Part shown: positions 11,195 to 23,827 of the stretch, piece by piece
Position numbering within the stretch: position 1 is the stretch's first letter
How the letters are laid out: every line of letters starts with the position of its first letter
Source: Ctenosaura bakeri
Lineage: Eukaryota > Chordata > Lepidosauria > Squamata > Iguanidae
Length of the DNA stretch: 64,000 bases
Direction: 5' to 3'
Assembly: GCA_948474755.1 (NCBI GenBank)
Contig: CAOLHI010001255.1
Coordinates: 124,001 to 188,000 of the forward strand
Made by a program: the position numbers and the translations under genes
The notes under the pieces: model-generated
What the model was told of the DNA's origin: nothing
What the model saw: the letters and a program-made list of their open reading frames with translations, nothing else
The model's database searches: none

Positions 11195-12104
11195 GAGACC
11201 GTGGTAGAAGCACAATGAAAACATGGCTGCTGTGGGTCTGAAATTTCAGCCAGCCCTGAAAGGAAGCAAGTACTGGGTCAAACAGGATCTAAGGGTGTGC
11301 TGTGCAGAAAAGCTGGGAGACTGGCCAGGACGATTTTTAAAAAAGGGTTGTGACAGACGCTTATTCTCCCTCAGATTGGTATGGCAGTTCCAGTCAATAC
11401 CGCTTTGCCCCGACTCCACCCTTTTATCACCCTTTTATTTGTGTAAGAGGGCTAGAGTTTTAGTTGTTCCTCAGAACCAAATCGTTTATTTAAGGAAGCA
11501 TGTTCTATTTAGTACCAGTGACCCAGGCTGACTCAGTAACTGTGGAAATAAAGTATCTTGTTTGAGTTCAGTTATAGTACAATGTTGATACTGCCTCCCA
11601 CCAATTGTCCTGCTGTTCTTTTAATAGTTAACTAATTATTATGTGTTTTAGGGGGCTGGTTTTAGCTGGGTTGGTGGGTGGGGAGGATTGGGTATGTTTT
11701 TAATGTCTTTTAATGTATAATGTATTTCATGCTGTTTGCCGCCTTGATCCATGTGGAGAGGCGGGATACAAATAAATGTTATTATTATTGTTATTATTAT
11801 TATATATTAACAGTGTAACCTTCTGACAGACTTTGACAATCAGTCCTGCTTCAGACACCAGTTCCTTGTGTCTTTTCCTCGGCTTCTTAATTCCACCCAA
11901 GCCGCCCTCTCTCTGGCTAGTTCTTGCTGAAGGCTCAAGACACACAGAAACTTTGCCTTATGAGAATTCCTCTCATCCATCAGCCCTTTCCCATGCACAT
12001 CAATGGGCTTGGTTTCACTCGTGAGTTGCTATTCCTATTGCCTAACAACACACCATCAAGTTACCCTGGCATTCCCAAGCAGCTAACCAAGAAAAGTAGC
12101 ATTG
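11195..12104. other. Gene-free stretch with a LINE tail
   Basis: Contains a LINE 3'-end-like segment at about 11640-11810, ending GGAGAGGCGGGATACAAATAAA and a TTA-rich microsatellite tail. The open frame at 11223-11531 has no recognisable domain. Confidence 0.5.
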
Positions 12105-12292
12105 GGCCTTTCCATAGGACACTGTTATATTGCTATTATTCCACTTTCAACATCCTGTGAAATCCTGTGGTTTGCAGTTTAAAGAGGGGCCTTTAGAATT
12201 CTCTTTGGCCTCAGTGAACTACAAACTCCAGAATTCCACAGGATGTTGAAAGTGGAATAATAGCACTATAACAGTCTCGGGTGGAAATGGCC
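12105..12292. mobile_element. Palindromic MITE (copy D)
   Basis: Ends GGGCCTTTCCATAGGACACT and GGGTGGAAATGGCC. Both arms carry the family core (ATTCCACTTTCAACATCCT and its complement near 12240-12260). The spacer includes CTTTGGCCTCAGTGAACTAC. Confidence 0.85.
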
Positions 12293-12384
12293 TTTGTCAC
12301 AGCAGGTAATAACAGTTCTTTTAGGAATAGAAAAGTAACTTCCTGTGAGATCCAGGCTGTCCCTGTCTTTGCATAGCTAGCTGC

Positions 12385-12866
12385 TGGGCACCCCAATTCA
12401 AGAAGGACATGGTCAAGCTGGAGCAAGTCCAGAGGAGGGCGACCAAAATGGTGAGGGGCCTGGAAGCCATGCCCTATGGCGATAGACTTAGAGAGCTGGG
12501 TATGTTTAGTCTGCAGAAGAGAAGGTTAAGAGGGGACATGATAGCCATGTTTAAATATTTGAAGGGATGCCATGTAGAGGAAGGAGAGGGCTTGTTTTCT
12601 GCTGCTCCAGAGACCAGGACAAGGAGCAATGGATTCAAGGAGATTCCACCTGAACCTCAGGAAGAACTTACAGTCAGGGCTGTCCGGCAGTGGGATGTGC
12701 TGCCTCGGAGTGTAGTGGAGTCTCCTTCCTTGGAGGTTTTTAAGCAGAGGCTGGAGGGCCATCTGTCAGGAGTGCTTTGAGGGTGTTCCTGCATGGCAGG
12801 GGGTTGGACTGGATGGCCCGTGTGGTCTCTTCCAACCCTACATTTCTATGATTCTATGATTCTATG
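12385..12866 (+). mobile_element. CR1 LINE 3' end (ORF2 C-terminus and 3' UTR)
   Basis: The open frame 12409-12780 encodes the C-terminal end of CR1 ORF2: LEQVQRRATKMVRGLE, then RLRELGMFSLQKRRLRGD and VFKQRLEGHLSG. The 3' UTR ends GACTGGATGGCCCGTGTGGT and ATTCTATG repeats (12843-12866), the standard CR1 terminus. 5'-truncated, as most CR1 copies are. It is not a host gene, though the frame is intact to its stop. Confidence 0.95.
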
Positions 12867-12869
12867 CTC

Positions 12870-13687
12870 CTTTCTTAGGCAGAGAACACTGAACTGAACA
12901 TATGTTATATCTAAAAAAAACTTTTCTTGGAATTTGTCCCTAGTCCCTATATGGCCAACAAAGGGATTGGCCTCTGCTCACATTGAGAGTTCCATCTTAA
13001 CGGAACAAAGAATGACATCTGAGACAAAATGCAGGCCTATGATACTAACATCACCACTTTTTTTCTGCTGTATGACTTTAAACGTCTTTGCCTGACGAAG
13101 AAGCTAGTGAAGCTTTGAAAGCTTGCATGATGTATTTTGCACATTTTGATTCACTAATAAAAATATCACTATTTTGTGGATTTTGTTGTATGATAAATAT
13201 CGGTTCGTTTGTAACAAGATTCCGATCATTTTTCTTCATAACTTCAGATAGTTTTGGAACGTAGTCAAGAGGAAGGAGGGCAGAGATTTACTAACTTGCT
13301 CATTGCTGGTGACATATTGTAATAACTACTGGTATTTATCTTTTCCAAAGGGGGTAGTCTTTGTTTCTTCATCTCACAAAGTCTTTATTTCTTTGTTTTA
13401 TTCTTTGTCCATTGTGCAAACTGAAATCTGTTTTATATCCAGCCTCTGGCTCTGTCACTGAATGGCCATCCCTCCATCCCAGTTGTCACTGCCTGGGGCT
13501 CAGAGAGATTGAAAAAAGCGCAGGTGCAGCTCCATCAGGCCTAAGCCCAGAAGCAGAGGAAAGGCCCTGCCTCCATCCCAAATGCCACCACCCTGGCCTT
13601 GGAAGAAGAACAGAGGAAGCAGTATCTGCTGGACTTAATCACCTCCCAGATTGCTTCCCCCTCGCTTTTTGTGTCATGTCTAACTGA
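12870..13687. other. Gene-free stretch
   Basis: Contains a scrap of an amniote repeat at about 13085-13150 (CGAAGAAGCTAGTGAAGC, GAAAGCTTGCATGATG). The open frame at 13361-13687 has no domain that I recognise. Confidence 0.45.
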
Positions 13688-14196
13688 GGCCCTTTCTGCA
13701 TGGTGTAGTCACTGTGTAGCTGCGATGGCTTGAGAAGGCATGCATCTGCACGATGTCGTCGCTATTAAGTTGATGTTAAGTTGCTGGCGTGCCTTTGCAT
13801 GTTGCTAAAGTGTCGTATTTGAGCAACGGAAAAATGCATTTTCACTCCCTGAGACCGCTTCTACTACATTTCTGCAACTACATGTGGAAGCGTTGAAGTG
13901 CATTCTCGCAAGAATGGGTGGTTCAGGGTGGGCCCGGTTCAGTACACATGACATCGTGTCTGCGTAGGGACATCCTTCCCAAGATTTTTTTTTTTAAAGG
14001 GATCCAATGAAATGGGCTGGGGCAGGCCATAGGTGGAGCAGGGGAGCGGTGATGAACGTTGTAGTGCGGAATGAAAAAGCAGTCTTCACCGTGTCAAGCA
14101 AAGGACATTGTGGAATGCCGCATCTCAGAAACACAGCCATAAACTCTGCTCCTATGATGCCATGAAGCATTTCTGCCATCTCGTGCAGAAAGGGCC
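13688..14196. mobile_element. 509-bp non-autonomous TIR element
   Basis: Ends GGCCCTTTCTGCATGGTG and CTCGTGCAGAAAGGGCC are inverted repeats; beyond the terminal 14 bp the two ends differ. The interior is unrelated to the palindromic MITEs. No transposase frame is present. It shares the terminal motif with the elements at 19741, 25608 and 55126. Confidence 0.7.
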
Positions 14197-14199
14197 TTA

Positions 14200-16370
14200 C
14201 ATTGTAAACCCAGAGGACAGGAAACTGTTTTGTTCTTCTTTTACTTGTAAAGCACCATCTACAGTGAAAGGGCTATTTAAATAAATGATCATAATAATAT
14301 CTTAAGACTATGATTACTAGCAAGCTTTGAGACTTTTTCTTCCTCCGTTCTCTGTGTGTGTTGTTTCGAAGGTGGTTGAAGATTTTCTTGAAGAACATAG
14401 AGCTTGAAGAAAAGTTCTGAGTTATTCAAAAGTTCATTATTTACTCGGCATGATAAATATACTATACTGTTGTTATTTTTGAATTCTTGCCCCCAAGGGA
14501 CTTTTTTAGATCTTGGTAGAAAAATTCTCTGGTTTTTTTCCCCACTTAGAATAAGACTGGCGATCTTGGAAAAGATGAATTCTTTCTCTGCTTCCCCTAT
14601 TCTTCTGTTGAACACTAGCCAAAAGAGAACTGCACTAACCATTCCTGATAATTAGGCTCACCATATTCCATAAAGTGTCTGCTAAGCATAGAAACCATGA
14701 TATTAATCACCATTAGTAGTTGTTTCTATGATTTCTCAGGTCTGTTGATGATAAAGAAATCCAAGTACTTGATATTTTCAGTCTTTTTGTGGCCTGCTGT
14801 TTTCATTCTTTTCTTGAAAACACAACACAAAGTTTGGCATCGGTACACAGTAAAATACCAGGAATGCTTGGTTAGCATGCCTAGATAAAAACAATATTTC
14901 TGCTGTCATAGCACAACTGGCCAAATTTTAAGCAGTGTCTCAAGTGAGAGTTTAGGTTGAAAGGCTGCCATCATAAAGATTCACTGGGATTCATATAGAT
15001 CTCCAACTTTCCCTTTTCATATAAACAGTCTGTAATATGTACTGCATTTTCTTAGAAGTAGTTCAGACTGGCTGTTTTGAATTACCATTTCCACTAGAAT
15101 ATTTCAAAAATTTTTACAGGAAAGAAACTGTTTTTGGACAGTTTGAAGGAAACTGGTAAATCATATTCATGTTGGGTATTTACCCAGCTCCTTGGAAATA
15201 AAGTTATTACAACAATATTTTGGTTTTAAAAAAAGAAGTTATCACATTTCTGTATTAGTATTAAGGATTTCTGAATTTCTGTGGTGATAGTATGTTATCT
15301 CCAGTTTCTCCTGTACAATCCACATTTGATAGCAAAACAACAATTGTCTTATCTTCTTTTTACATCTCTATAGCGATGCCCAGTTTGAGAAGTGACAGAA
15401 TATTGTTTAGGACCTTAAGAGTGCCACAAGCTCTATTAGCAGCTCCTTGATGGTAATCCAATATTCTATGCTGTATTTCCTTAAGCTGTAAATATGAACA
15501 AACGTAGGTGGGGAACGTAATGTTTTAACATTTTCCCACGTAAACACACGCATACACACAGAAAGGGGGGGAAAAGTCCCTGCATGGAAACAGCACACCA
15601 AAGAAAAAAACTTCTATCCCAGCTTATTTCTTGCTCTACTAGTTTTCTAGCTAAAAGGCTTTTAAAAAAAATTTCAGAGGAGAATTGAGAACTGTGATCC
15701 ATCTACATTAGAAATAGGATCCATTTTATCACTTTGGAACTCTACCATCTTCTGCTGCATTTGTCAGCCTAAATAGCCTTGAGGGAAAGGTGTGAAAGGG
15801 AGATTTAAAAAAAAAATCCTTGAAGATTTATGAATGGATTCTGACAGTAGACTAAACTCAATAGTTCATTTAACAACAGCTAGGTGGATTCTCATTTGAT
15901 AACCCCGGGTTCCACACTGAACAAGCAACTTTAGGATTCCTACGAAAACAAGCAGTGATAGCAACTGACGTTCAAACAAGATCACTAATAAGAAACAAAC
16001 ACTATTTCCACACCATGTACAGCTTTGTTCCTTGTTTCTTATTCTGATATTCTAGTTCTTATCATATCAGCAGAACATGTCATGATGTTCTGGAACATGG
16101 CTCAGAATTTTTTGTACATGTAAGACATAACTTGAAATCACTAGGAACCTGCAACATTCTCTATGTCCAGGAAACTGTTCTCTTCAACATGGCTCTGCCT
16201 CATTTAGGCCTCATGGTCCCTTTCTGACTTTCTGCCTTCAGGTGCTATGAACAGCTTAGGAGGCCATTGATCTTCTTCACGTTTCAGAATAGAGTCACTG
16301 AGCTTTGACAGTGGATTCTGAGCCTAAATCATATCTTAAGTGAAGACTAATCATCAATACATCAGCCACA
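14200..16370. other. Gene-free AT-rich stretch
   Basis: No exon, SINE or clear repeat recognised. Open frames such as 14289-14642 (minus) show no domain or splice context. Confidence 0.5.
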
Positions 16371-16373
16371 GTT

Positions 16374-16570
16374 GTGTAGGGAAGGGGGCGGGCGGGCAGT
16401 TCACCCTGAGTGGCAATGTTTTTTGGGGTGTCCTGGGCCACAGCCCCACCCCTGAGCACCTTGGCCATGCCCCCACGCACTGCAGCCCCGCCCCATGCTC
16501 CACAGCCCTGCCCCATGCACAATGACCATGTCCCTCACACTTTAGCCCTGCCCTCTGCACACGATCCAAG
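16374..16570. repeat. GC-rich interspersed repeat (pair member 1)
   Basis: Begins GTTGTGTAGGGAAGGGGGCG and continues into repeated GCCCCGCCCC/GCCATGCCC phrases. A related copy lies at 44988-45155 with the same opening GTTGTGTAGG and the GGCAA(C/T)(A/G)TTTTTTGGGG block. Both look like copies of one CpG-rich repeat. Confidence 0.6.
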
Positions 16571-16574
16571 CTTT

Positions 16575-17520
16575 GCCACTGATCAGCCAGTTCATTTTTA
16601 ACTCCGAATGTTTGACATCCGTCAAAACTTTCAAAGCCACTTTTTTCCCCCTTTCTTTTTGCAGGTACCCTGGGGTATGTGTCGTCTGGTTAGCATGCTC
16701 TCTCACCACCAAAGTTCCCACACCAAGATCTCTGTTTCGGTTGATTGTGTTGGGAGAAGAAAGTTAAAACTCCTTCCTTTCTCCAACAGTCTAGAAGCTT
16801 CAGACTGCACCCTTCCCATGTCACTATTAGGTAAATCTTCCTCTTTTACCCAACAGCCATGAAGCAATGGGCACTGATGTTTCTTGAACACTAATAGTGG
16901 CAGAGAAACAATGATGCCAATCCAGGTTGCCAGCGGAAGGAAGGAGCCTAAAGCTCAAGTGACTAGAATCCTGCAGAAAAATAGGCCTTAGCTTTGGATA
17001 CTCACCATATATCTCAGTCTAGCTCGTCTTGCATGACGATATGAGGACAATATGAAATGTGTATATGAAAAGATTGGTTTAAATCCATAGAGGTAAATCA
17101 GGAAACAATAAGTAAAGTTTGGAAAAGTGGTTGAAAAAGATTATCTCTTATTCCCCCTGCAACCAAACAGGACAAATCTTATGGTAAAAGCTAGATTTTT
17201 CAGATGAGCTAAGATATTCAACTCCTTGTGTTTATTTTCAAAGGCAAATTGACAGTGAATATTTATACAATTTTCAGTAAAGGCTAAATTGCCACTTCAC
17301 CTTAAAAATTCTCTTAAGTCAAAAAATATTTTACGAGGCCTTAATGGTAAAGACTCAACAATCCAAAATAACTGGCTTTGTGATTGTTCCATAACAGATT
17401 AGTAGCACATATACAACAGTATCCAGTTGAACCCTGAAATTAGCTAAAACTGCTAATTGCGAAAAAGTTAGAAACAGAAATATTAGACTGACTATAGTTT
17501 TAAATTCCTTTCGCCACATT
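16575..17520. other. Gene-free stretch next to the PDS5B-like exon
   Basis: No further PDS5B exon was recognised here on the minus strand. It is consistent with intron sequence after the donor at 17526, or with flanking DNA if the exon is an isolated copy. Confidence 0.4.
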
Positions 17521-17526
17521 AGTTAC

Positions 17527-17822
17527 CTCATATATGGTGCTTCAGGAGCATATATTCTAAAAATATCAGCAAGACAACAGGCTACAAGCAAACGGACATC
17601 TTTATCAGGATGTTTTAGAAAAAAATCAGAAGCAAGATGTAAAGCAAGATTTAGATACAGTTCCTTTTCTTCTTCAGAGTCCTGGTCCATATCCATGAAA
17701 GTTTTTACAACCATTTTTAACCGCCGCACCATTTCTTGTTTACAAATTTTATCAGATATTTCTTTAACTCCTGGGGGATAAGTGATTTTTCCGTCATTGG
17801 CTCTGGTCTTGGAATGAGCCAT
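17527..17822 (-). CDS. PDS5B: PDS5B-like first coding exon
   Basis: Encodes about 98 residues from [20 protein letters not shown] to [17 protein letters not shown], the N-terminus of the sister-chromatid cohesion regulator PDS5B, a HEAT-repeat protein that binds cohesin in the nucleus. PDS5A differs in its first residues, so PDS5B is the better match. The frame ends at a good donor (GAG|GTAACT, 17526-17521). Compared with the vertebrate protein as I remember it, four positions differ (T8A-like, S to C, E to Q, T to M), many for so conserved a region. Upstream, GC-rich UTR-like sequence (17826-17950) runs into the ATG with no pyrimidine tract, suggesting that the 5' UTR and start codon share an exon, or that this is an orphan copy. 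No following exon was recognised to the left. Confidence 0.75.
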
Positions 17823-17825
17823 GAT

Positions 17826-17950
17826 GCTAATTTAAACCTTCCCGTGGCTGGCAGTCAGTCAGTCAGTCAGGCAGGCAGGCGGGCGGGCTGCAGCCACCAC
17901 CACTTCTCTCCTGAGCAGATACGACAAGACAGAGCGACCCCGTCCCAGTT
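17826..17950 (-). promoter_or_regulatory. 5' UTR/promoter-like GC-rich leader
   Basis: Locally GC-rich, with a short (CAGT)n/(CAGG)n tract at about 17848-17888 and CTGCAGCC phrases. It leads without an obvious acceptor into the PDS5B-like ATG; AG four bases before the ATG is a possible acceptor but lacks a pyrimidine tract. Confidence 0.35.
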
Positions 17951-17959
17951 ATCTCATGT

Positions 17960-18600
17960 GTTTAGGTTGTGGTTGGAAAACCATTACATTCTAAACCTTC
18001 CACATGGCTTCATGTAAAACAAACATTAGTTCCTTTCTCATTTTTTATCTTCTATTCCAACATTGCTACTGATACAGCATGGAAAGATATCATCTTAGAT
18101 TTCCAGTGATTCAAAGCCACGTTCTCTGTTCTTTCCAAAGACCAGGGAAATTTTCCTGTCAGCTTAACGCATATATTTATCATTTGTGTGGAAGATGAGA
18201 AAATAGCTGTTTGATGAAGGAAGGCCAAGTAAACATTAACAATTTGGTTTACTAAGTAGTGATATTAGCCACCATATAGTTATCGCTGATTACAGGTTTC
18301 CATGTTTTTCGCCCATAGAAAATAAGGGTGGATACTATTTTCTTCTCTTTCTGATAATTTTTTCATTATGTTGTTGTTCATTATGTTTTTTCATTATGTC
18401 ATTCCTTGATGCTGCAGTTATACCTCTTAATGCTATCGTCTTTTGAAAGTTTGATGTCTTTAGTTGTTTCTTTTACCTAAGTAGACAATGGCTTGTGTCA
18501 ATTATGAGATGAAAATTGTATGTGTGTTCTAACATAGTACAACTTCAGGTAGAACTGGCTTTTGACAGAACACTTCACTCCCTATCTTCCCTGATACTCA
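17960..18600. other. Gene-free stretch
   Basis: No exon or clear repeat recognised. Confidence 0.5.
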
Positions 18601-18801
18601 GGCTATTTCCTCCCTCCACTGTTATAGTGCTATTATTCCACTTTCAACATCCTATGGAATTCTGGGATTTGTAGTTTACTAAGGCCAAAGAGCTCTCTAG
18701 CTGGGAATTCTAAATGCCCTTCCCTAAACTGCAAACCCCAGGATTCCACAGGATGTTGAAACTGGAATAATAGCACTATAACAGTGTAGTGCAGAAAGGC
18801 C
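18601..18801. mobile_element. Palindromic MITE (copy E)
   Basis: The left arm core CACTGTTATAGTGCTATTAT and right arm TAATAGCACTATAACAGTG are inverted. The right end GTGCAGAAAGGCC is kept; the left end is eroded. The spacer contains TTTGTAGTTTACTAAGGCC. Confidence 0.8.
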
Positions 18802-18804
18802 CTA

Positions 18805-19740
18805 AGTTAGCAGGGTTCAATAGCAATTTAATCTAGTCATAGAAATGCAAGAGGATCTTGGCTGACCTTAATACCAATTCCAAAGTCCTTGTTGTGGTAA
18901 TATCTTTATTAGACCAACCAAAAAGACATATATAAATAAGTGAATATAATGTGTGTGTGTGTCTTTATCCCATAGTCCAAGACGTTTAAGCCCCAATATT
19001 TGAAATATGGCATGGATACTAAGGGGAATCCTAGAGAAGTGAATCTCAAGGTTATTTGGTTTTTAATCCCCATTAAATAATTCAAATCAATTTAAACATT
19101 CTGCAGACTGCAGCACTTGTCTTAAGCTTTGCTTGCCAGACGCTTTGGTTTCATCTCTTGGAAGCCCCAGCTGGAATAGCCAATGCTGTGGGGTTATGGG
19201 AGTTGAATTTAAAAACATCTGGAGGACCAAAGCTAGAGAATCACTGTGCTACAGTAACATATGTTCTCTAAGTGACAGATACTCCTAATCATGACCCCAT
19301 GATTCTTCTGGACAATAAATCCAATGAAAAGAAGGAATTCTCTATGAAGCCAGCTGGACAAAAGTGACCACAAAGAGTTGTAGTCAGAATAATGAAGATC
19401 ATGGAAGAGTAGGCAGAGTGGGAAGAGATGCATTCAGAGCGCTTGAGACTTCAGAGCAAGATGGGTAAGATAGGAAGCCAACACAGCAGCAGTGGCTGGA
19501 GCCAAAAGCTATTTATGGAAGGGAAAAGAGAATTCCTAGAATCCAGTATAGGACAGTTTTCCAATCCAGTGGAAGGAAGACCCTATAGGGACAGCTTGCA
19601 ATAGCAGCAAGACTCAACTGCTCTGTATCAGTGGCTAAATGCTTATGAGGAATACCTCATGAAAGATATAAGGTAGAAGTCCCACAAATCAATGTATAAA
19701 ATAAATCAATGAAAGGATATAGCAACCCTGAGAAAGAGAA
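18805..19740. other. Gene-free stretch with repeat scraps
   Basis: Contains an amniote-repeat motif at 18895-18930 (TGGTAATATCTTTATTAGAC) and a TAAAAACATCTGGAGGACCA repeat tail at about 19205. No gene. Confidence 0.45.
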
Positions 19741-20428
19741 GGCCATTTCCACATGATATCACTATAGTGCAAAAGCAGTGGGTTGTTTCCAGTTCAGGAG
19801 CTGTGCTACCACACCACTTCATCTTATCTGGCTGCTATCCCACCCCCAAACATTGCAAAACTGCTGTATTCTATTTCCAGAAAAAAATTCATTAAGAGCC
19901 TCTATTAGTGCTTCAATCCCATCAGCCATTTTAATGCTGAACAGTAATAGCACTTGACAGGGCTTCCTGTTATTGTGGATCCAGCAGTGGGTGGGCCGTG
20001 GGCATGCCCAGCTTGTCCATGGCTCCCATGGCACGGTAACTTCAAAATCTATCACCTCTCCATGTTTATTTTAAATTTCTCCTTTGAGTTAAAACTTTTT
20101 AATTTTTTTAAATACATTTTTCAGCATCGAAGCATGAAAATGCAATAGTGTGCTGGTGTGTCCTGCCTTTACAACATTGCTTTGCTAATATGACTTCCAA
20201 AAAAAACAAAGCAAAAGACCAATCAGGGGTGGTAGGACGGAGTGAAGTCAGGGACGGGCAGTGGCCAAGGACACTGCAGTGTGGGAGGAACACTGGTGGC
20301 AATAGCACTGCCCATCCACTTTAGGTGGAAGGATACGGAAAACAATATTCCTAACCCTAATGGCGTGAATGAGAACACTGGGATTGTAACTCTACAATGC
20401 GCTAATGGTGTCTAATGCGGAAATGGCC
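19741..20428. mobile_element. 688-bp non-autonomous TIR element
   Basis: Ends GGCCATTTCCACATGATA and CTAATGCGGAAATGGCC are short inverted repeats. No transposase frame. The interior is unlike the palindromic MITEs apart from the terminal motif. Confidence 0.6.
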
Positions 20429-20429
20429 A

Positions 20430-22570
20430 AAGAAAATTCCTCTGTGCCTGGTAAGGGTGGAGAGGAGAGTTAGAAGACAGAAGGTTTGAGTGATCAGTAA
20501 ATTGGAGGAGGAAAAGGTCTGTATTAAAGAAGAAGAGTTGGGGGCGGAAGAAAGAGAGAAGTCAGGATGAAGGTGAGTTTTTTAAAAAAGTTTTTAACTT
20601 GAGCAAAGCCAGGAATTTCTGGTATTACATATATAGCATGAAGAAGTTTATGCACAGATCAGAACTTGGAACATTACTTTTAAAAAGCAACTCATACTTC
20701 TTATTTATTGAAGGCTTTGGAAAATAGCCCGTTGTTGTTTGTTACAGTTGGTTACCATTTGGGGAAGTATAACATTACATCACTTGTTTGGCTGCTTGTT
20801 ATCGTTTCATTAATTTTTTTGAATTAAAAAAAATCTTAAGTTTGTAAGAGAACTGCATGAAATTTGAAAAAAAATCTATCACAATACATCTAAAAGTCCT
20901 TTAAATGCCATTACAAATAAACTTTTGGAAGTAACTAGAAAATGTTACTCATTACCCAAAAGGGCAACTTTGTTCTTATTCAGACTACGTTGCTTTTGAA
21001 ATGTAAGTCTGCTACATATTTGATTACGCCCTGTAACTTGTTTTGTACTGTTGTGTGCATTTCCATTCAGCTACTTTTCCAAGAAGTGGTTTTCAGACAG
21101 AATGACCTGAACCAACTGACTGGCTGTCTGATAAGCATTTAAATGTTTCCTTCCTCTTTCAGTCTCTCTCTCCATCATCCTCTATCTTCCCTCTCTCACC
21201 CCGAGCTCCTCAGTAAACATCTTCTCATTCCTTTCCATTTCTTGCTCTTTCTCCTCCTCCCTTCTCACATCTCCTAATTGTAATATTTTCTCCCTCCTTG
21301 TCTAGTTCGTCTCCTTCTTTCTCTCCTTCCTTGTCCTCCTTCTCCCTAATCCTTCCCCATCCCTCTCTTTCTCTAGTCCATACTTTCTTTTTCTCTCAGC
21401 TAATGCTCTGTTGGTCTCCATTGACCTGTTGGGTTATCATCATCATCATCATGAGCATCATCATCCCTCCAATATTTGGTTTTTGTTAGTAGTAGTATTA
21501 TGTTGATTTTTTTTAATTGGGGGGGATTGAAAAAAGATTCTACAACTGTAATGTAAACAATAAAGATGGTCAATGTGGTGAATGGCAATAACCCTTTAAA
21601 AACATTTAAAAACCTTTCTGTTTGCTCAGGGGGAAAAAAAGAATTGTTGGATGATAGTTCCCATGTGTTAAAATCAGCACTGGCTAAGCTGTTAAAAACA
21701 GAGATGAGAGAAGTTTTCTTTCTGTTCAAAGCAAAGCCTGGAAAACTTAATTTCTAGTCAGAGAATAGCTTTTCATTTGTTAGACCTTTTTTTTTTTTTT
21801 ACCTGAATGACTTGCTCTATTCAATTGTTGATGACTAATGTATATTCCTGAATGACATCACTAGGGCCTTACTTGCTGCCCATTTCATGGGGGCCAGGCC
21901 TTGTGATATAATCCTGAGTCTCAGGACTTGCTCTGAAATATTGGGGTCTGTGGCACTCCTGAGCCGGAAATCCTAGAATGTAAACGATTGGATTGATAGA
22001 CCCTTAACACTCAGTTAAAAGCACTAATCCTACTACGATGTTTAAGTACAAATGATAACATTATTTCACAACCATCTTATAATCAACAGAAGCCTAAGAA
22101 AGCTTCAGGAAGTGGTTATGATATAACTTTCTAAACAGCTGAGTAATTTATTACCCTTTCCCCCACAGACAGCAGTACAGACTATTTGCTCATAGTGATA
22201 CATCTCTTTGTCAAGCAGGATTAATCAGTAATGTGTCTATGAAGTTGCTCCTTATCAAGCTTTTAGTATAAATATTCCAGTGATGTGAGCCAAGCTGTTA
22301 CGTACGCTGTTGGGATGTTTAAGGGGAACGGCACTGTTTCTTAGTGAGTTTGTGATTCCTGCTTTGCACTCTGGTTTGGAAAACAAAAACAGTTCTTTCC
22401 AAAATGCCTAGAATTCTACAAGAATGTGTCTGCAGTAGTGTGTCTCCATTCAGTCAGCTGACACTCCCATTTCCATAGCTTGGGAACATTATTATTATTT
22501 TTTTTAGTCATCTTGGCTGAGGGGTTTCTTGGAATTTTTAGACTACAACTCTGAGAGCCTTTTCACACTA
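20430..22570. other. Gene-free AT-rich stretch
   Basis: Contains a pyrimidine-rich (CTCC/TTCTC) tract at about 21150-21400 and a short (CAT)n at 21437-21454. No exon recognised. Confidence 0.5.
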
Positions 22571-22571
22571 C

Positions 22572-22640
22572 AGGATTCCGTAGGATGTTGGAAGTGGAAA
22601 GCAGAATAATTGCACTGTAACAGTGTAATATAGGAAGGCC
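22572..22640. mobile_element. Palindromic MITE fragment (right half, copy F)
   Basis: GGATTCCGTAGGATGTTGGA, then TGCACTGTAACAGTG and the eroded end AGGAAGGCC match the right arm of the family. The left arm is missing. Confidence 0.7.
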
Positions 22641-22844
22641 CTAAGAATCCCTTAGTGCAAAAAGTTGCATACAAACTCTGTATGTTTCTGCTGCACAATT
22701 AGAAAGAAAAACCCATATCAGAACGACTGCTTCAGATTTGAAAAGGTTGTGTTAAAATGTGTCACTTCAGGCCTCCCATTTCCTTAAACAGTAGAAAACT
22801 GAGGGGTAGTTTCTAGAAGGTGCCAGTTTCCTTGTGAGATGAGG

Positions 22845-23025
22845 TGTTGTTATTTTGTGCTTTCAAGTCATTTCAGACTTATGGTGATCTTATAGTGAAC
22901 ATCACAGGATTTTCTGGAGGCTAAGAGCGTGTGACACACCCAAGCTTACCCAGTAGGTTTCCATGGCTGAGTGAAGAATTGAACCCTGGCTTCCAGGGTC
23001 ATAGTTTAATGCTCAGACCACTAGT
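22845..23025 (-). mobile_element. Sauria-type SINE
   Basis: Tail complement GTTGTTATTTTGTGCTTTCA at the left, B-box-related GAATTGAACCCTGG complement near 22978-22991 at the right. Diverged. Confidence 0.75.
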
Positions 23026-23029
23026 TTAA

Positions 23030-23825
23030 TACTCAAACCCTCAAGAAGAGAATATTGGAGGCTTTATTGTGTTCCCTTACAGACACACACATTTTCAAGC
23101 TAAGCAGCAGACAGACACCAAAGCAAATACATGTGTTGCTTTTTAAAAATCTGCATCTATTCTCCACATGTTATCAGAGCACTATAGGTCAATCTGGGAA
23201 AGATTTCCCATAGAAAAAACACCTTACTTCCTGTCTACCATTCAATTTCATGTGGATTTTCAATGATATAGATGTATCTACTTGGAAACTAACAGAGCAA
23301 TTGTTGGATGTCTCTTCAGAAATAAATCCCATTGAGCTTAGTCCCAAATATATGGGTATAGTATTCCACTCTAAATCCTCTAGTACTTTCCTTAAGACTT
23401 CTCACTGCTTGCCACGGAATGATATCAAATGTGAACTGGAGGTTTTATAAAGATTATTGATTTCCTTACCCCTGTATGTCTACAGTCCTTGCCAGTCCTC
23501 ATGAAGGCCAGCTTCTGGTTAGCGCATTCCATTCTTTATATGTTTCTGTTATAGCGGCTTGTGTTGGGTTTGTCACAAGCTGTAATTGTTCCTTAGCAGT
23601 AAACTTGGCTGATTCACACTGACTCACTCTTAAGGGCAGATTTATACATCAAGTTCAGCAGCATCTGGTTAAGATCATAGGTGGTTTAAACAACAAAGAC
23701 CATCCCAAAGTTTTAGAAAGTCAAGATTCTCCCCTTTATTTGAGTCATTCATTCCTTACTTATAGATGTAAACTATCAGTGCACTTTTATCCATAGCCTG
23801 AAATGAGGAGAAAATGTATAGACTG
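23030..23825. other. Gene-free stretch
   Basis: No exon or clear repeat recognised. Confidence 0.5.
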
Positions 23826-23827
23826 CT

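Noticed and set aside
12409..12780. 123-codon intact open frame as a host gene
   Set aside because: Sequence is the C-terminus of CR1 ORF2 followed by the CR1 3' UTR signature.
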